From Promethearchaeota archaeon (GTDB lineage: Archaea > Asgardarchaeota > Lokiarchaeia > Sigyniarchaeales > SOKP01): a stretch of 64,000 bases of DNA. Location: contig JAUVXW010000002.1 in assembly GCA_030603385.1 (NCBI GenBank), positions 62,001 to 126,000 on the forward strand, written 5' to 3'. Below the pieces are notes generated by a model. That model worked only from the letters and a program-made list of their open reading frames with translations. It did no database searches and was not told where the DNA came from. Below, in pieces: positions 52,173-60,467 of the stretch; the stretch's first letter is position 1; each line of letters begins with the position of its first letter. Position numbers and translations under genes: made by a program.

Positions 52173-52253
52173 CCCAATAATCTAATAAACTTATGGTGAG
52201 TCGTCATTCACTTAGTAATAACTTACTTTAACCAAATATTAGGACCAAGTGTT

Positions 52254-52700
52254 TTGTTATCTTATCCTGATGAATTGTTAGAGGAAAATCTCATAAATAA
52301 ATTAAAAAAGTTTTTTGATTTAGAAATTGATGAGACCTTCTTCGAAATAATCCTTATTACTAAGAAAAAGAAAATTATCAATTTTCATTTCGAAATTCCG
52401 TCTAAGTGGGCACGTGGGGAAAAGGAGGATGCCATGCTCTCCCTAATAATAAAGAAAGAATATGAAAGTTCTCAATTTTATGCATTTCTAGTAGATTCAT
52501 CGTATAAAATCTTAAAAACTGAAAATGTGTACAAAGCTTTTTATAAAGATGATGAATTTCACGATAATGATATTGAAATTGATATGACGTATGAAATAAT
52601 AAGAAAAATTCTTTTTAACTGTGTATCAAGTCTTATATTACGGATAGAAGATAAAATTAAAGGAGTAGATAAAAAAGAACCGTTTCCTTTCTCTTCGTAA
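52254..52700 (+). CDS. hypothetical protein in the Roadblock cluster
   Basis: 148 residues, TTG start. Strands and helices alternate (FFEIILITKKKKIINFHFEI, EYESSQFYAFLVDSSYKILKT), compatible with a divergent longin-like fold, but with no clear motif. An in-frame ATA upstream is possible. Location behind two Roadblock genes suggests a common pathway. Directly followed by the candidate RNA region. Confidence 0.5.
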   Translation: MLSYPDELLEENLINKLKKFFDLEIDETFFEIILITKKKKIINFHFEIPSKWARGEKEDAMLSLIIKKEYESSQFYAFLVDSSYKILKTENVYKAFYKDDEFHDNDIEIDMTYEIIRKILFNCVSSLILRIEDKIKGVDKKEPFPFSS

Positions 52701-52736
52701 TGAAAATCTTTATAATCTTATTTTCCTATTATAATA

Positions 52737-53005
52737 ATGGGAGAACAATGATGGAATAAACTGCGTTTTCGAGGACTCATACGACTAAAAAATGAGTATG
52801 CAGTGCAAAGTGACGCGAAAATTCGGAGTTAATTAGTCCGTTATAATCCTGTACAAATGGGCTCTTAGTCTAGCAAAGGTGATTACCAAAGCGATGAAGC
52901 TTGAGTCAGTACGCAGGAGACATGACTATGTTCCCAATAGCGCATAGAGATTTTTGCCTAGCACGAGAGAACATGTTTGATTTTAAAGGTATTTCCCTAA
53001 AATGA
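52737..53005 (+). ncRNA. candidate structured non-coding RNA of unknown class
   Basis: About 270 bases with clearly higher G+C than other spacers and no coding frame. TTTATAATCT at about 52709-52718 is a good TATA-like box roughly 25 bp before 52737. Local stems are visible: CATAC/GTATG, TTTTCG/CGAAAA, AGTCA/TGACT and CTATG/CATAG. Several ACA trinucleotides sit after stems (52851, 52920, 52972 areas), as in H/ACA guides, but no K-turn or pocket was confirmed. It does not fit RNase P, SRP, 5S or tRNA signatures as far as I can read. Confidence 0.45.
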
Positions 53006-53063
53006 GAATATAGTGTTAGTGTCATTAGGCGAAATCTATGCCATTTTTTAATATTATCTTAAT

Positions 53064-53819
53064 TTATTTTTCTTTTTTAATTAGTGAGAGAATGTCATTG
53101 TATGAACCCAGTAATTCCCTAACATTTGAATTATTTAATCCCTCAAGAGGAGTACCTTCAAAAGCAATCCTACCATCGTTTAAAACCAATATTTTCTCTG
53201 CCCAATTTTCAACAAAAAATAGATTATGTGTAGTGAAGAAAATTGTAATGTTATTCTCTTTTCTTAACTTCTCAATAATTTTTAAATGATTATATATCGA
53301 TTTAAAATCAAGGTTAGCAAAAGGTTCGTCTAATATTAGCAAATTAGGTTTCATTACTAAAACTCCTGCTAATGCTGCTCTCTTTTTTTGACCCCATGAA
53401 AGGTTAAATGGTGAATAATTTCTAAAATCTTCTAAATCAACTGCTTTCAAAGCCCAGCTAACTCTTTCCTTTACTTCGTCATCACCTAATTTTAAGTTTC
53501 TTGCTCCAAAGCTGATATCTTCTTCAATAGTTGGCGCAAAAAGTTGATCATCTGGGTTTTGAAATAAAAAACCAACCGATTGTCTAATTTCCCATAGATC
53601 TCGTTTATTTCTTGTAACATTTTTCTCAAAAATCCTAATTGAACCAGATTTTGGTTTCAATAATCCTACTAATAATCTTAATAAAGTTGTCTTACCTGAT
53701 CCATTATTTCCTGTTAATGCATAAATTGAGTTGTCTTCAATTTTAAAAGAGAGATCGTTAATTTTAAACCGATTATCATAGCTAAAATTTAGATTTTCAA
53801 CTTCTACGGCAAAAATAAT
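53064..53819 (-). CDS. cbiO: ECF transporter ATPase CbiO (ATT start)
   Basis: 251 residues from ATT 53819. The N-terminal 50 residues up to the first ATG/TTG-type start (53660) hold the Walker A GNNGSGKTT, so the late start would delete ATP binding. GGTG lies 7 nt upstream inside the end of cbiQ. Other motifs: Q-loop FLFQNPDDQLFAPT, signature LSWGQKKRAALAG, Walker B LLILDEPFANLD and TTHNLFFVENWA. It powers the CbiMQ cobalt/nickel importer and overlaps cbiQ by 16 bp. Confidence 0.95.
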   Translation of the reverse strand: MIFAVEVENLNFSYDNRFKINDLSFKIEDNSIYALTGNNGSGKTTLLRLLVGLLKPKSGSIRIFEKNVTRNKRDLWEIRQSVGFLFQNPDDQLFAPTIEEDISFGARNLKLGDDEVKERVSWALKAVDLEDFRNYSPFNLSWGQKKRAALAGVLVMKPNLLILDEPFANLDFKSIYNHLKIIEKLRKENNITIFFTTHNLFFVENWAEKILVLNDGRIAFEGTPLEGLNNSNVRELLGSYNDILSLIKKEK

Positions 53820-54607
53820 GTAATTACACCTTGATATATTGATTGCAAATTTAATATAAAAATCATAAAAACCATGATTACACTGAAAAGAGTAAAAAAA
53901 CTTAAATCAATTAATGTAAATTTTTTAGGAGCAAATGTTATTTTACCTGTAAAACCTCGCATTTTCAAACTTTCGTATAGTTTTTCACTTTTCTCCATAT
54001 TTATTACAATACTCTTTCCCATAATAAAAGCGTGTGATTTTAATTTCTGATAATATGATGCGATATTTTTACCACGCATTTCTTGTGCTTCTAGTATCTT
54101 TCTATTTGAGTTTGCTAAGATTGGAATATAATGCAACATAATTATTAAGGATCCTACAAAAATGGATGGGATTCTTAACTTTGTTAAAGCTTCTATGAAT
54201 TCAGAATAAGTTAAAGTTGAGAAAAAGGACATAAATACAAATAATGCCCCAAGAACTCTTAAAATTGTTAGAGAAGCTAAAATTAATCCTTCCTTAAAAA
54301 TTGTTATCGTAATTCCCATATTGAATTGATAAAGAACAATATCTCCAACGTATAAAGGAATGAATATCGTTAGTAGAAATATAAAGGGAATGACTATTCT
54401 TAATCTTGAGAGTATTTCTATTATGTTTAATCTAAATATTAAATCAATAATAAAAATAATTAATAGAATAGAAACTATCAGATAAATATCATCTATAATG
54501 ATAAAAGGTATTACAAAAATAAACGGTAAAATTAAACGAGTTAAAGGGTGACTTTTTTTTAAATAAATTTTCTCATCTTCAAGTCTAAAAGGTAAGTTTA
54601 TCTTCAA
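53804..54607 (-). CDS. cbiQ: ECF transporter transmembrane subunit CbiQ
   Basis: 267 residues, ATG start. About 5-6 spans. The coupling helices carry ILEAQEMRGKN (AxxxRG motif 1) and KLYESLKMRGFTG (motif 2, SxxxRG), the two arginine signatures that contact the ATPases in all ECF transporters. Couples CbiO hydrolysis to CbiM. Divergent from cbiM with the promoter repeats between. Confidence 0.93.
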   Translation of the reverse strand: MKINLPFRLEDEKIYLKKSHPLTRLILPFIFVIPFIIIDDIYLIVSILLIIFIIDLIFRLNIIEILSRLRIVIPFIFLLTIFIPLYVGDIVLYQFNMGITITIFKEGLILASLTILRVLGALFVFMSFFSTLTYSEFIEALTKLRIPSIFVGSLIIMLHYIPILANSNRKILEAQEMRGKNIASYYQKLKSHAFIMGKSIVINMEKSEKLYESLKMRGFTGKITFAPKKFTLIDLSFFTLFSVIMVFMIFILNLQSIYQGVITLFLP

Positions 54608-54651
54608 AATTTAATCAACTTAACAAAAAATTTAAACAATTCAATCCGTCT

Positions 54652-54720
54652 TTTTCATACTTTTTTTTAAAAAAAGTAATATTTAATAATTTTCATACTT
54701 TTTTATAATATAGTAACATT
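54652..54720. promoter_or_regulatory. direct repeats in the cbiQO/cbiM divergent promoter
   Basis: TTTTCATACTTTTTT occurs at 54652-54666 and 54690-54704, 38 bp apart, each followed by an AGTAA(T/C)ATT word. Between them ACTTTTTTTTAAAAAAAGT is an exact palindrome. TCATAC resembles half of a NikR site, but no GTATGA partner is seen, so a nickel/cobalt regulator is only a possibility. No cobalamin riboswitch-type box is recognised. Confidence 0.45.
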
Positions 54721-54763
54721 TTAATATATCATTACAAAAAAAATTAACTATTGTGTTTTAAAA

Positions 54764-55783
54764 ATGCATATACCAGATGGTTTATTAAATCCAACCACAA
54801 TTATTTTCCTTTGGGTTATTGTTATAGTGGTAATGATTCTTGGATATTTTAAAATAGGGAAAATCTTTGAGAAAGAAGATTCTGAAAAATTAGTTCCCTA
54901 TATTGGAGTATTGGCAGCAGTTATTTTTGCATTTCAATTTGTTAACTATCCTGTTCCTGGAGGAACTTCTGGTCATTTAATTGGAGGAACACTTATTGCT
55001 ATTATATTGGGACCATGGGCTTCTGTTATAATTCTCTTCTTGGTTTTAGTTGTACAGAGCTTATTTGGAGATGGAGGAATTCTTGCCATGGGAGCAAATG
55101 CTTTCAATATGGGAATAATTGGGGGAATAGTTGGATTCTATATTGTTGTATTTATTGTAAAAATCTTAAATAAAACATCTATTAGAAAAGAATTAAAAGT
55201 TTCTATTGCAACAGCGATTGGTGCGTATATTTCTATCATTTTAGCTGCGTTTATATGTGCTATTGAATTAGGTGTTTCTGGAGCAGTCCCTTATGGGATA
55301 GCAATTCCTGCAATGGTTTATTGGCACCTTTTGATTGGCATTGGTGAAGCAATTATATCTTCTTTAATAATATTCTATATTTATAGAGTGAAACCAGATC
55401 TTATTACAACAGAACCAATAATGATGAATAAAGTTATACTTATCAATATTTCTAAATATAAAAGACCTATTACTTCAACATTAGCTGTTACTGGGTTATT
55501 AATGCTGATGATAGCAGTTGGATTCACTATTGGGATATTATCTGGTGCGCCAGATGGATTAGAACGTGTATTGATCGATCAAAATGGTGAATCATGGTTA
55601 GATAATTTAGCATCTCCGTGGATACCTCTATTAAGTTGGATTACAAATGATTATGGTGCCGCAATTATAGGTATTGTTATTTCTATTCTTATAATATCTT
55701 CTACTTTCTACTTAATCATCCGATATAAAAAAAAGAATACAAATAATTCGTCTGCTTCTCACGATTTAATGAAAAATGCATGA
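54764..55783 (+). CDS. cbiM: CbiM substrate-binding subunit fused to a CbiN/PDGLE-like domain
   Basis: 339 residues, ATG start. Begins with MHIPDGLL, whose His2 with the N-terminal amine binds Co/Ni in CbiM/NikM, and has NYPVPGGTSGHLIGG and GDGGILAMGANAFNMG. About seven spans, then a C-terminal section of two spans with SGAPDGLERV, the PDGLE motif of CbiN/NikN-like small subunits. Fusion makes the separate CbiN unnecessary. Divalent cobalt or nickel import for B12, hydrogenase or CODH is likely. Confidence 0.94.
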   Translation: MHIPDGLLNPTTIIFLWVIVIVVMILGYFKIGKIFEKEDSEKLVPYIGVLAAVIFAFQFVNYPVPGGTSGHLIGGTLIAIILGPWASVIILFLVLVVQSLFGDGGILAMGANAFNMGIIGGIVGFYIVVFIVKILNKTSIRKELKVSIATAIGAYISIILAAFICAIELGVSGAVPYGIAIPAMVYWHLLIGIGEAIISSLIIFYIYRVKPDLITTEPIMMNKVILINISKYKRPITSTLAVTGLLMLMIAVGFTIGILSGAPDGLERVLIDQNGESWLDNLASPWIPLLSWITNDYGAAIIGIVISILIISSTFYLIIRYKKKNTNNSSASHDLMKNA

Positions 55784-55957
55784 TCTTAATTTGAATTGTG
55801 GTTCTTAGGTTTCATTTCTATCTTTCTTTTTTTTATTTTTAATAATTAATAAGATATTATTGAATAATTTAGAGCCCTATATTCAACTTTAAAATATCTA
55901 AATTAATTAATAAGAAAATTCTTGTTAATATAATAAAATTTACTTTAATTTCCTTCG

Positions 55958-56554
55958 ATGAATTTAATATTTTTTATTAAATCTGGAACAGTTAATCTCG
56001 ATAACTATACTATTAAAGATATTCCAGGGTCTTCTGGCAGATTAGATGTAATTTCAAGGTGTATTCTAGCGGCTATACTAAGTACAGGAGATTTTGAAAA
56101 AAAAATTCAAATTTGGGTCTTTTTAGACAATTATGGTACATTCGTTTTTAACCCAGAATTATTAGATTATAGAAATTTTCCTAAAACTGAATTAATGTTA
56201 ACAGACCATTTTGTAACCTTCCTATTAAAATCAAATTTAGGAGAAAAACCAAATTATAATCCACTTAATTCTGTTATAACATCAAACATGAGTATTATAG
56301 AAGCTATAAAAAAATTTCAAAAAATAAATTATAGGATATTTGCTTTAAAAGAAGATGGTAATGATTTTTTCAAGGTAAAAAGCAAAATTCAAGAGAAGAG
56401 GGAGATCTTATTTATTATTGGTAGTCAGGAAGATGAATTTCTTAATTCAAAGGAATTATTAGCATTAAAAATTCCAACCATAAGTATTGGAAATCAATCA
56501 TATTTAGCTTCTTCAGTTATTAGGTTGTTGAAATTACACATATTATTATTATAA
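55958..56554 (+). CDS. trmY: tRNA pseudouridine-54 N1-methyltransferase TrmY
   Basis: 198 residues, ATG start. SPOUT family TrmY (DUF358): FFIKSGTVNLDNYTIKDIPGSSGRLDVISRCILAAI, IWVFLDNYG, LLGEKPNYNP-type stretch, and the knot region FIIGSQEDEF...ALKIPTISIGNQSYLASSVI. Methylates Psi54 in the tRNA T-loop to m1Psi, the archaeal counterpart of bacterial T54. Homologous in fold to Nep1, also in this window. Confidence 0.93.
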   Translation: MNLIFFIKSGTVNLDNYTIKDIPGSSGRLDVISRCILAAILSTGDFEKKIQIWVFLDNYGTFVFNPELLDYRNFPKTELMLTDHFVTFLLKSNLGEKPNYNPLNSVITSNMSIIEAIKKFQKINYRIFALKEDGNDFFKVKSKIQEKREILFIIGSQEDEFLNSKELLALKIPTISIGNQSYLASSVIRLLKLHILLL

Positions 56555-56625
56555 TAAATTTTTTATTAGAGAGAAATTTTAAAAATATTAATCTAAATTA
56601 TAGGATTTTAGGATTCAAAAAGGAA

Positions 56626-57321
56626 TTGAATGAGATAGAAGATTCAAATAAAAGAGCTCGACAGAGAGAATTTTCAAGTAGATTTATTAATCGCCCAGTG
56701 GAATTTTTAATTAAACATAATATTACACCTAATAAGATTTCTTATATAGGATTCATCTGTTCAATAGTTGCATCATTATTAATTGCGATATTTGGATTGT
56801 ATTTTTCTGTATGGCTTTCTTGGATTATTCCTTCTATAATGGGAATAGGTGGTGCTATGGATTTATTTGATGGAGAAGTAGCAAGAAGAACAGATAAAGA
56901 AACTCAAACTGGTGCATTTTTAGATTCGAATTTAGATAGACTTTCTGATGCTATTTGTGTTTTGGGTTTAATTTATGGAGGTTTGCTAAACTATTTATTA
57001 GGTTATATTATTTTATTTTTAGTTATTATGATTTCTTATGTACGTTCAAGAGCTGAAAATGAGGGTGTTAATATGAAAGGAATCGGTTTTATGGAACGAG
57101 CTGAACGGGTCCTATTTTTACTTTTTGCTATAATTGGAGAACTAATATTTTATTTTGTAACATCCCTTTCATTAGGTAAACCTATAACAATTGCTATCCC
57201 TTTTATCACTAGAGTAGCAGTCACACCAGTTTTTCTTATCAGCATAATCATTTATACTTTTACCTTAATTTATACGGTCCTACAAAGATTAAGTTATACT
57301 TTTAAGAATTTAGACAGCTAA
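56626..57321 (+). CDS. archaetidylinositol phosphate synthase-like CDP-alcohol phosphotransferase
   Basis: 231 residues, TTG start after AAAGGAA. Six spans and the CDP-alcohol signature DLFDGEVARRTDKE...GAFLDSNLDRLSD (pattern DxxDGxxARxxxxxxxxGxxxDxxxD). It joins inositol-1-phosphate to CDP-archaeol, giving archaetidylinositol phosphate. Fits with iolG and Asgard lipid chemistry, though other polar heads are possible. Confidence 0.88.
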   Translation: MNEIEDSNKRARQREFSSRFINRPVEFLIKHNITPNKISYIGFICSIVASLLIAIFGLYFSVWLSWIIPSIMGIGGAMDLFDGEVARRTDKETQTGAFLDSNLDRLSDAICVLGLIYGGLLNYLLGYIILFLVIMISYVRSRAENEGVNMKGIGFMERAERVLFLLFAIIGELIFYFVTSLSLGKPITIAIPFITRVAVTPVFLISIIIYTFTLIYTVLQRLSYTFKNLDS

Positions 57322-57484
57322 AATCCAAATCATACTAAGATATAGTCAAATCTATAAAATTTTTTACCTCCTATTCATTTTCGAAATTTACTATGCTTAA
57401 GGATAAATTTTTTAAGTTTTATCTAATTCAATTTCATTAGAGATATTAAAAATAATAAGATAAAATTAAAACTAGCTGATTTAT

Positions 57485-57757
57485 ATTCCGAAAAAAAGAA
57501 AAAGTGGCGGAAAAACAGGAAGCCGGAAGGGCCAGGATCATAAAGTTCAATGCTATAAATGTGGTCGATTTGTTGCTCGTAGTAAAGCTAAAGCTGTTAC
57601 AAGAAGAACATCTTTAGTTGATGGTAGAATGTATGCTGAATTAAAAAAAGCAGGTACAATAATAATGGGTTCTTCTTCGACTAAATACTACTGTATTAGC
57701 TGCGCAATTCACAGCCATCAAATAAGCCAACGAGATAAAAGTTTAAGAAAACAATAA
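57485..57757 (+). CDS. rps26e: ribosomal protein S26e (ATT start)
   Basis: 90 residues from ATT 57485 (PKKRKSGGKTGSRKGQD). No ATG/GTG/TTG precedes VQCYKCGRFVARSKAKAVTRR, the zinc-knuckle start of the protein; the only in-frame ATG is in the middle (RMYAELKK). YYCISCAIHSHQISQRDK completes the Cys4 site. Frame is closed by a TAG just upstream. S26e is found in eukaryotes and some archaea (Crenarchaeota, Asgard), sits near the mRNA exit channel. The SD is weak (AGCTGAT). It would be missed by standard gene calls. Confidence 0.9.
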   Translation: MPKKRKSGGKTGSRKGQDHKVQCYKCGRFVARSKAKAVTRRTSLVDGRMYAELKKAGTIIMGSSSTKYYCISCAIHSHQISQRDKSLRKQ

Positions 57758-57809
57758 CAGTTATAAAGTTAACTTTATTTTTTATTGCTTTTTTTGACAG
57801 AAAAACTTT

Positions 57810-59801
57810 TCACAAATTCAATTGTTTAAAGAAAGTTGGAAGAGTATAGTTAATCTTAACTTGATTTTTTTGAGTAGTTTCAATAATAGCGCGGATTAAA
57901 TAATCGTTTTTCAAATCTTCATCAGGTTCATAAATTTTTACTTTTGCTGTCGGTTTTATTTTGAGAGTATAATTTTCTGCTATTCCAGTAACATTTTCAT
58001 TTGTCTTTACTATAACTCCTAATAAACCTAATTCATAATGAGACACTATAAAAAGTATTTGGTTTTGATTACTAGAGCTTTTTTCAAAATAGACTACTTC
58101 AAGGAAATCTTCTTTAAGTTCTTTAGGTAATTTTGAAAAGGGGATAACTTTCTTCTTCCCGGTGATATAAGGGAATGGTGTATAAAATAATTGATTAAAA
58201 CTTGAGATTTTTTTTATTTGTTCATTATATTTTTCCACATCTTTAATTGAATATGCCTTATCTAATAAAAGATCCAACTTATCAACCATATCTTCTGCTG
58301 AATAACCGGCTAATACGGTGGCAATATATGATCTCTTGAGTTTCTCAATTAAAATTTCGCTTTTTAATGTCAATTTATAATCAATAGAGACTTCTAATGC
58401 TTGATTATATAAATTTGCCGCAATTTGAGAATGTCCTAAAGCTAAGAAGTAATCACCGAGTTCACTAAATACTATAATAGCATCAAGAAAGTTTTCATCT
58501 AGATCCATGTTTGAAATTTCTTCCATTATTAGCATTGCTGTTTCTTTATCTTCACCTTGCATGTATAGAGCTATAGCTTTTCCTATTAAACATTTTAATT
58601 TTAATCTGTCATCTTCATAAATTTCTGCTAACTCCTCGGTAAAGTTGTATTGCATGATTGCATTTCTATACAATCCGTGAAAAATGTAGATTAAAGCTTT
58701 AACATAATTAAGAGTTAAACATGTTTTATGATTATGGATAATTGTTGAAAATAAAGCTGCTCTATCAAGTGAGCTGATAGCCGAATTAATTCTACCAAGT
58801 GATACTAATAAAAATGCTCGTAAAAACTCCATTTTGCTGATCTCTGAGCAAATAAGTTGTTCAACGACTTCATAATCTTTAGTTTTTGTTAACTGCCCTG
58901 ACGCAACTTGAAGTAACGATATTAAAAACCTATTTCCCTTTTTCAAATGTTTTACTGCTTCTTTTGATTCACTTTTTACGATAGCGTCTTTTGCTCTGTT
59001 CATGTATTCTCTAGAAATTTTTAAATTCTCAAGGAATTTTATAATACCCAGTACTTGCTCTTCTTCACTCTTGGGGAGATCTTGGTTAGTGATAAACTTT
59101 TCAGCAATATTAATCTCTTCTAAATACCTAGAGGCACCAATTTCAAATTTCATACCAACATCTGGGTTCTCTAATTCAACATCTTGCGTCAATATCGAGT
59201 CTTCGGTAACCGTAATTGCTTTTTCAATTAGCCAAGTAATCTTTTGTTCAGCAGGATAGGTTTTAGAACGTTCAATCATATAGGATAATGTATAATTTAG
59301 ACTTCTCTTCCAAATATCTTTGAAATATTTTCTCATTTGAGAATTAGTGGTTGTTCTCTGTATCTTTAGAAGGAAACTCGAAAGAGATAATATATTAATT
59401 CTTCCTTTGTAGAGTAAGCTAGTATTTTTTACAAGCTTAAAATCGTCTGTTACTAGGTGAATAGGAAAGGATTCTCCATCATCTATTAAATTTTTCGCAA
59501 TGTAAACCAATGAAAGATCTGGATCCTGGGCGGGAAATCTTATGTTATATGGAATGAGATCATTCTTTATATCATCAATTTCTATAGGTAATATCTCTTT
59601 TACATTCAACATTTGCCGTAGTTTGTCTTTATAGGTGTGCGGAGCTTTTATTTCATTAAATACTACTTCAGAGATATAATATTCATAACCTAACTCTTTC
59701 GCTGCTTTTTCTAAATTTCCTAAAATATTTCGAGCTCTAATTTGAAGCATACAAATGAAGAAATTAGCATCAAATACAACGTATTCTTTTTTGTCGGGCA
59801 T
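57810..59801 (-). CDS. PIN-domain nuclease-like protein with TPR repeats
   Basis: 663 residues, ATG start. Residues 1-150 look like a PIN domain: VVFDANFFICML, EVVFNEIKAP, DPDLSLVYIAKNL and LVTDDFKL supply the acidic site. Residues about 240-500 contain tetratricopeptide-like helical pairs (SISSLDRAALFSTI, GLYRNAIMQYNFTEELAEIYEDD, AANLYNQALEVSIDYK). The C-terminal 140 residues form a beta-rich unknown domain. PIN proteins cleave RNA; the TPR part could bind a partner. I do not know a named family. Confidence 0.65.
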   Translation of the reverse strand: MPDKKEYVVFDANFFICMLQIRARNILGNLEKAAKELGYEYYISEVVFNEIKAPHTYKDKLRQMLNVKEILPIEIDDIKNDLIPYNIRFPAQDPDLSLVYIAKNLIDDGESFPIHLVTDDFKLVKNTSLLYKGRINILSLSSFLLKIQRTTTNSQMRKYFKDIWKRSLNYTLSYMIERSKTYPAEQKITWLIEKAITVTEDSILTQDVELENPDVGMKFEIGASRYLEEINIAEKFITNQDLPKSEEEQVLGIIKFLENLKISREYMNRAKDAIVKSESKEAVKHLKKGNRFLISLLQVASGQLTKTKDYEVVEQLICSEISKMEFLRAFLLVSLGRINSAISSLDRAALFSTIIHNHKTCLTLNYVKALIYIFHGLYRNAIMQYNFTEELAEIYEDDRLKLKCLIGKAIALYMQGEDKETAMLIMEEISNMDLDENFLDAIIVFSELGDYFLALGHSQIAANLYNQALEVSIDYKLTLKSEILIEKLKRSYIATVLAGYSAEDMVDKLDLLLDKAYSIKDVEKYNEQIKKISSFNQLFYTPFPYITGKKKVIPFSKLPKELKEDFLEVVYFEKSSSNQNQILFIVSHYELGLLGVIVKTNENVTGIAENYTLKIKPTAKVKIYEPDEDLKNDYLIRAIIETTQKNQVKINYTLPTFFKQLNL

Positions 59802-59949
59802 CTGCGCTCGATAGTATTTTGAATTCTACATAAAAATCTTAATTAAATAAATATATATTAAATAGTAAAATATTATAATGTTTTTTTATTGCTAAGAATA
59901 AAAATAATTAAGAAAACTTGAATTTTATTTGTAGATTAAATTTACAAAT

Positions 59950-60465
59950 GTGGTTATTATTAGAATTATTGATGTTATAGGATATTCTGGCACGGGGAAG
60001 ACATACTTTATTAAGAATGCGATAAAATTGTTCAAAGACAGGTTGGGTAATAACGTTACAGTAATTAAAAATATTAAACACCATCAAATTGATAAGAAAG
60101 GAAAGGATTCCCATATATTCACAGAATCTGGAGCATCTTATTCAATAATTCAAAACCTCAATAAAGAAATGGCTATTTTTTTAAATGCAGAAGAGATTAG
60201 ATTAGACGAATTTATTAATTGGTTGGATCGAGGTCCTTATGAAATTGATATAATGTTTACTGAAGGATTTAGGGATTTGAACCATCCCACAGTTCTATGT
60301 ATAAGCAACATAGATGAGATTGAACCTCAATTAACAGATAACGTGAAAATGATTTCTGGAATTATTTGTGGAAAAAATGTTATTGAAAACATAACTTTGG
60401 GTGTACCTATTATTAATATAGAAGAAGACTTTCAGAGATTTTTAGAAATTTTTAATATAACATAA
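59950..60465 (+). CDS. mobB: MobB-like molybdopterin-guanine dinucleotide biosynthesis protein
   Basis: 171 residues, GTG start. P-loop IDVIGYSGTGKTYFIKNAI, then VIKNIKHHQIDKKGKDSHIFTESGASYSI and DIMFTEGFRD, the MobB layout. MobB delivers GTP in making MGD cofactor for molybdenum or tungsten enzymes. No mobA adjoins. Near the MoaD-like and HypE-like genes only by coincidence of window. Confidence 0.9.
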   Translation: MVIIRIIDVIGYSGTGKTYFIKNAIKLFKDRLGNNVTVIKNIKHHQIDKKGKDSHIFTESGASYSIIQNLNKEMAIFLNAEEIRLDEFINWLDRGPYEIDIMFTEGFRDLNHPTVLCISNIDEIEPQLTDNVKMISGIICGKNVIENITLGVPIINIEEDFQRFLEIFNIT

Positions 60466-60467
60466 GA

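Noticed and set aside
52859-53000. tRNA or split-tRNA half starting GGGCTCTTAGTCTAG
   Set aside because: A GTCT/AGAC D-stem can be drawn, but no matching acceptor 3' strand, anticodon loop or TTCRA T-loop follows.
52737-53005. RNase P RNA, SRP RNA or 5S rRNA
   Set aside because: None of the conserved cores that I know (for example GAGGAAAGTC or GGAAGGGAGCA) is present on either strand.
54608-54763. Cobalamin riboswitch upstream of cbiM
   Set aside because: The spacer is very AT-rich with no B12-box-like sequence or suitable stems.
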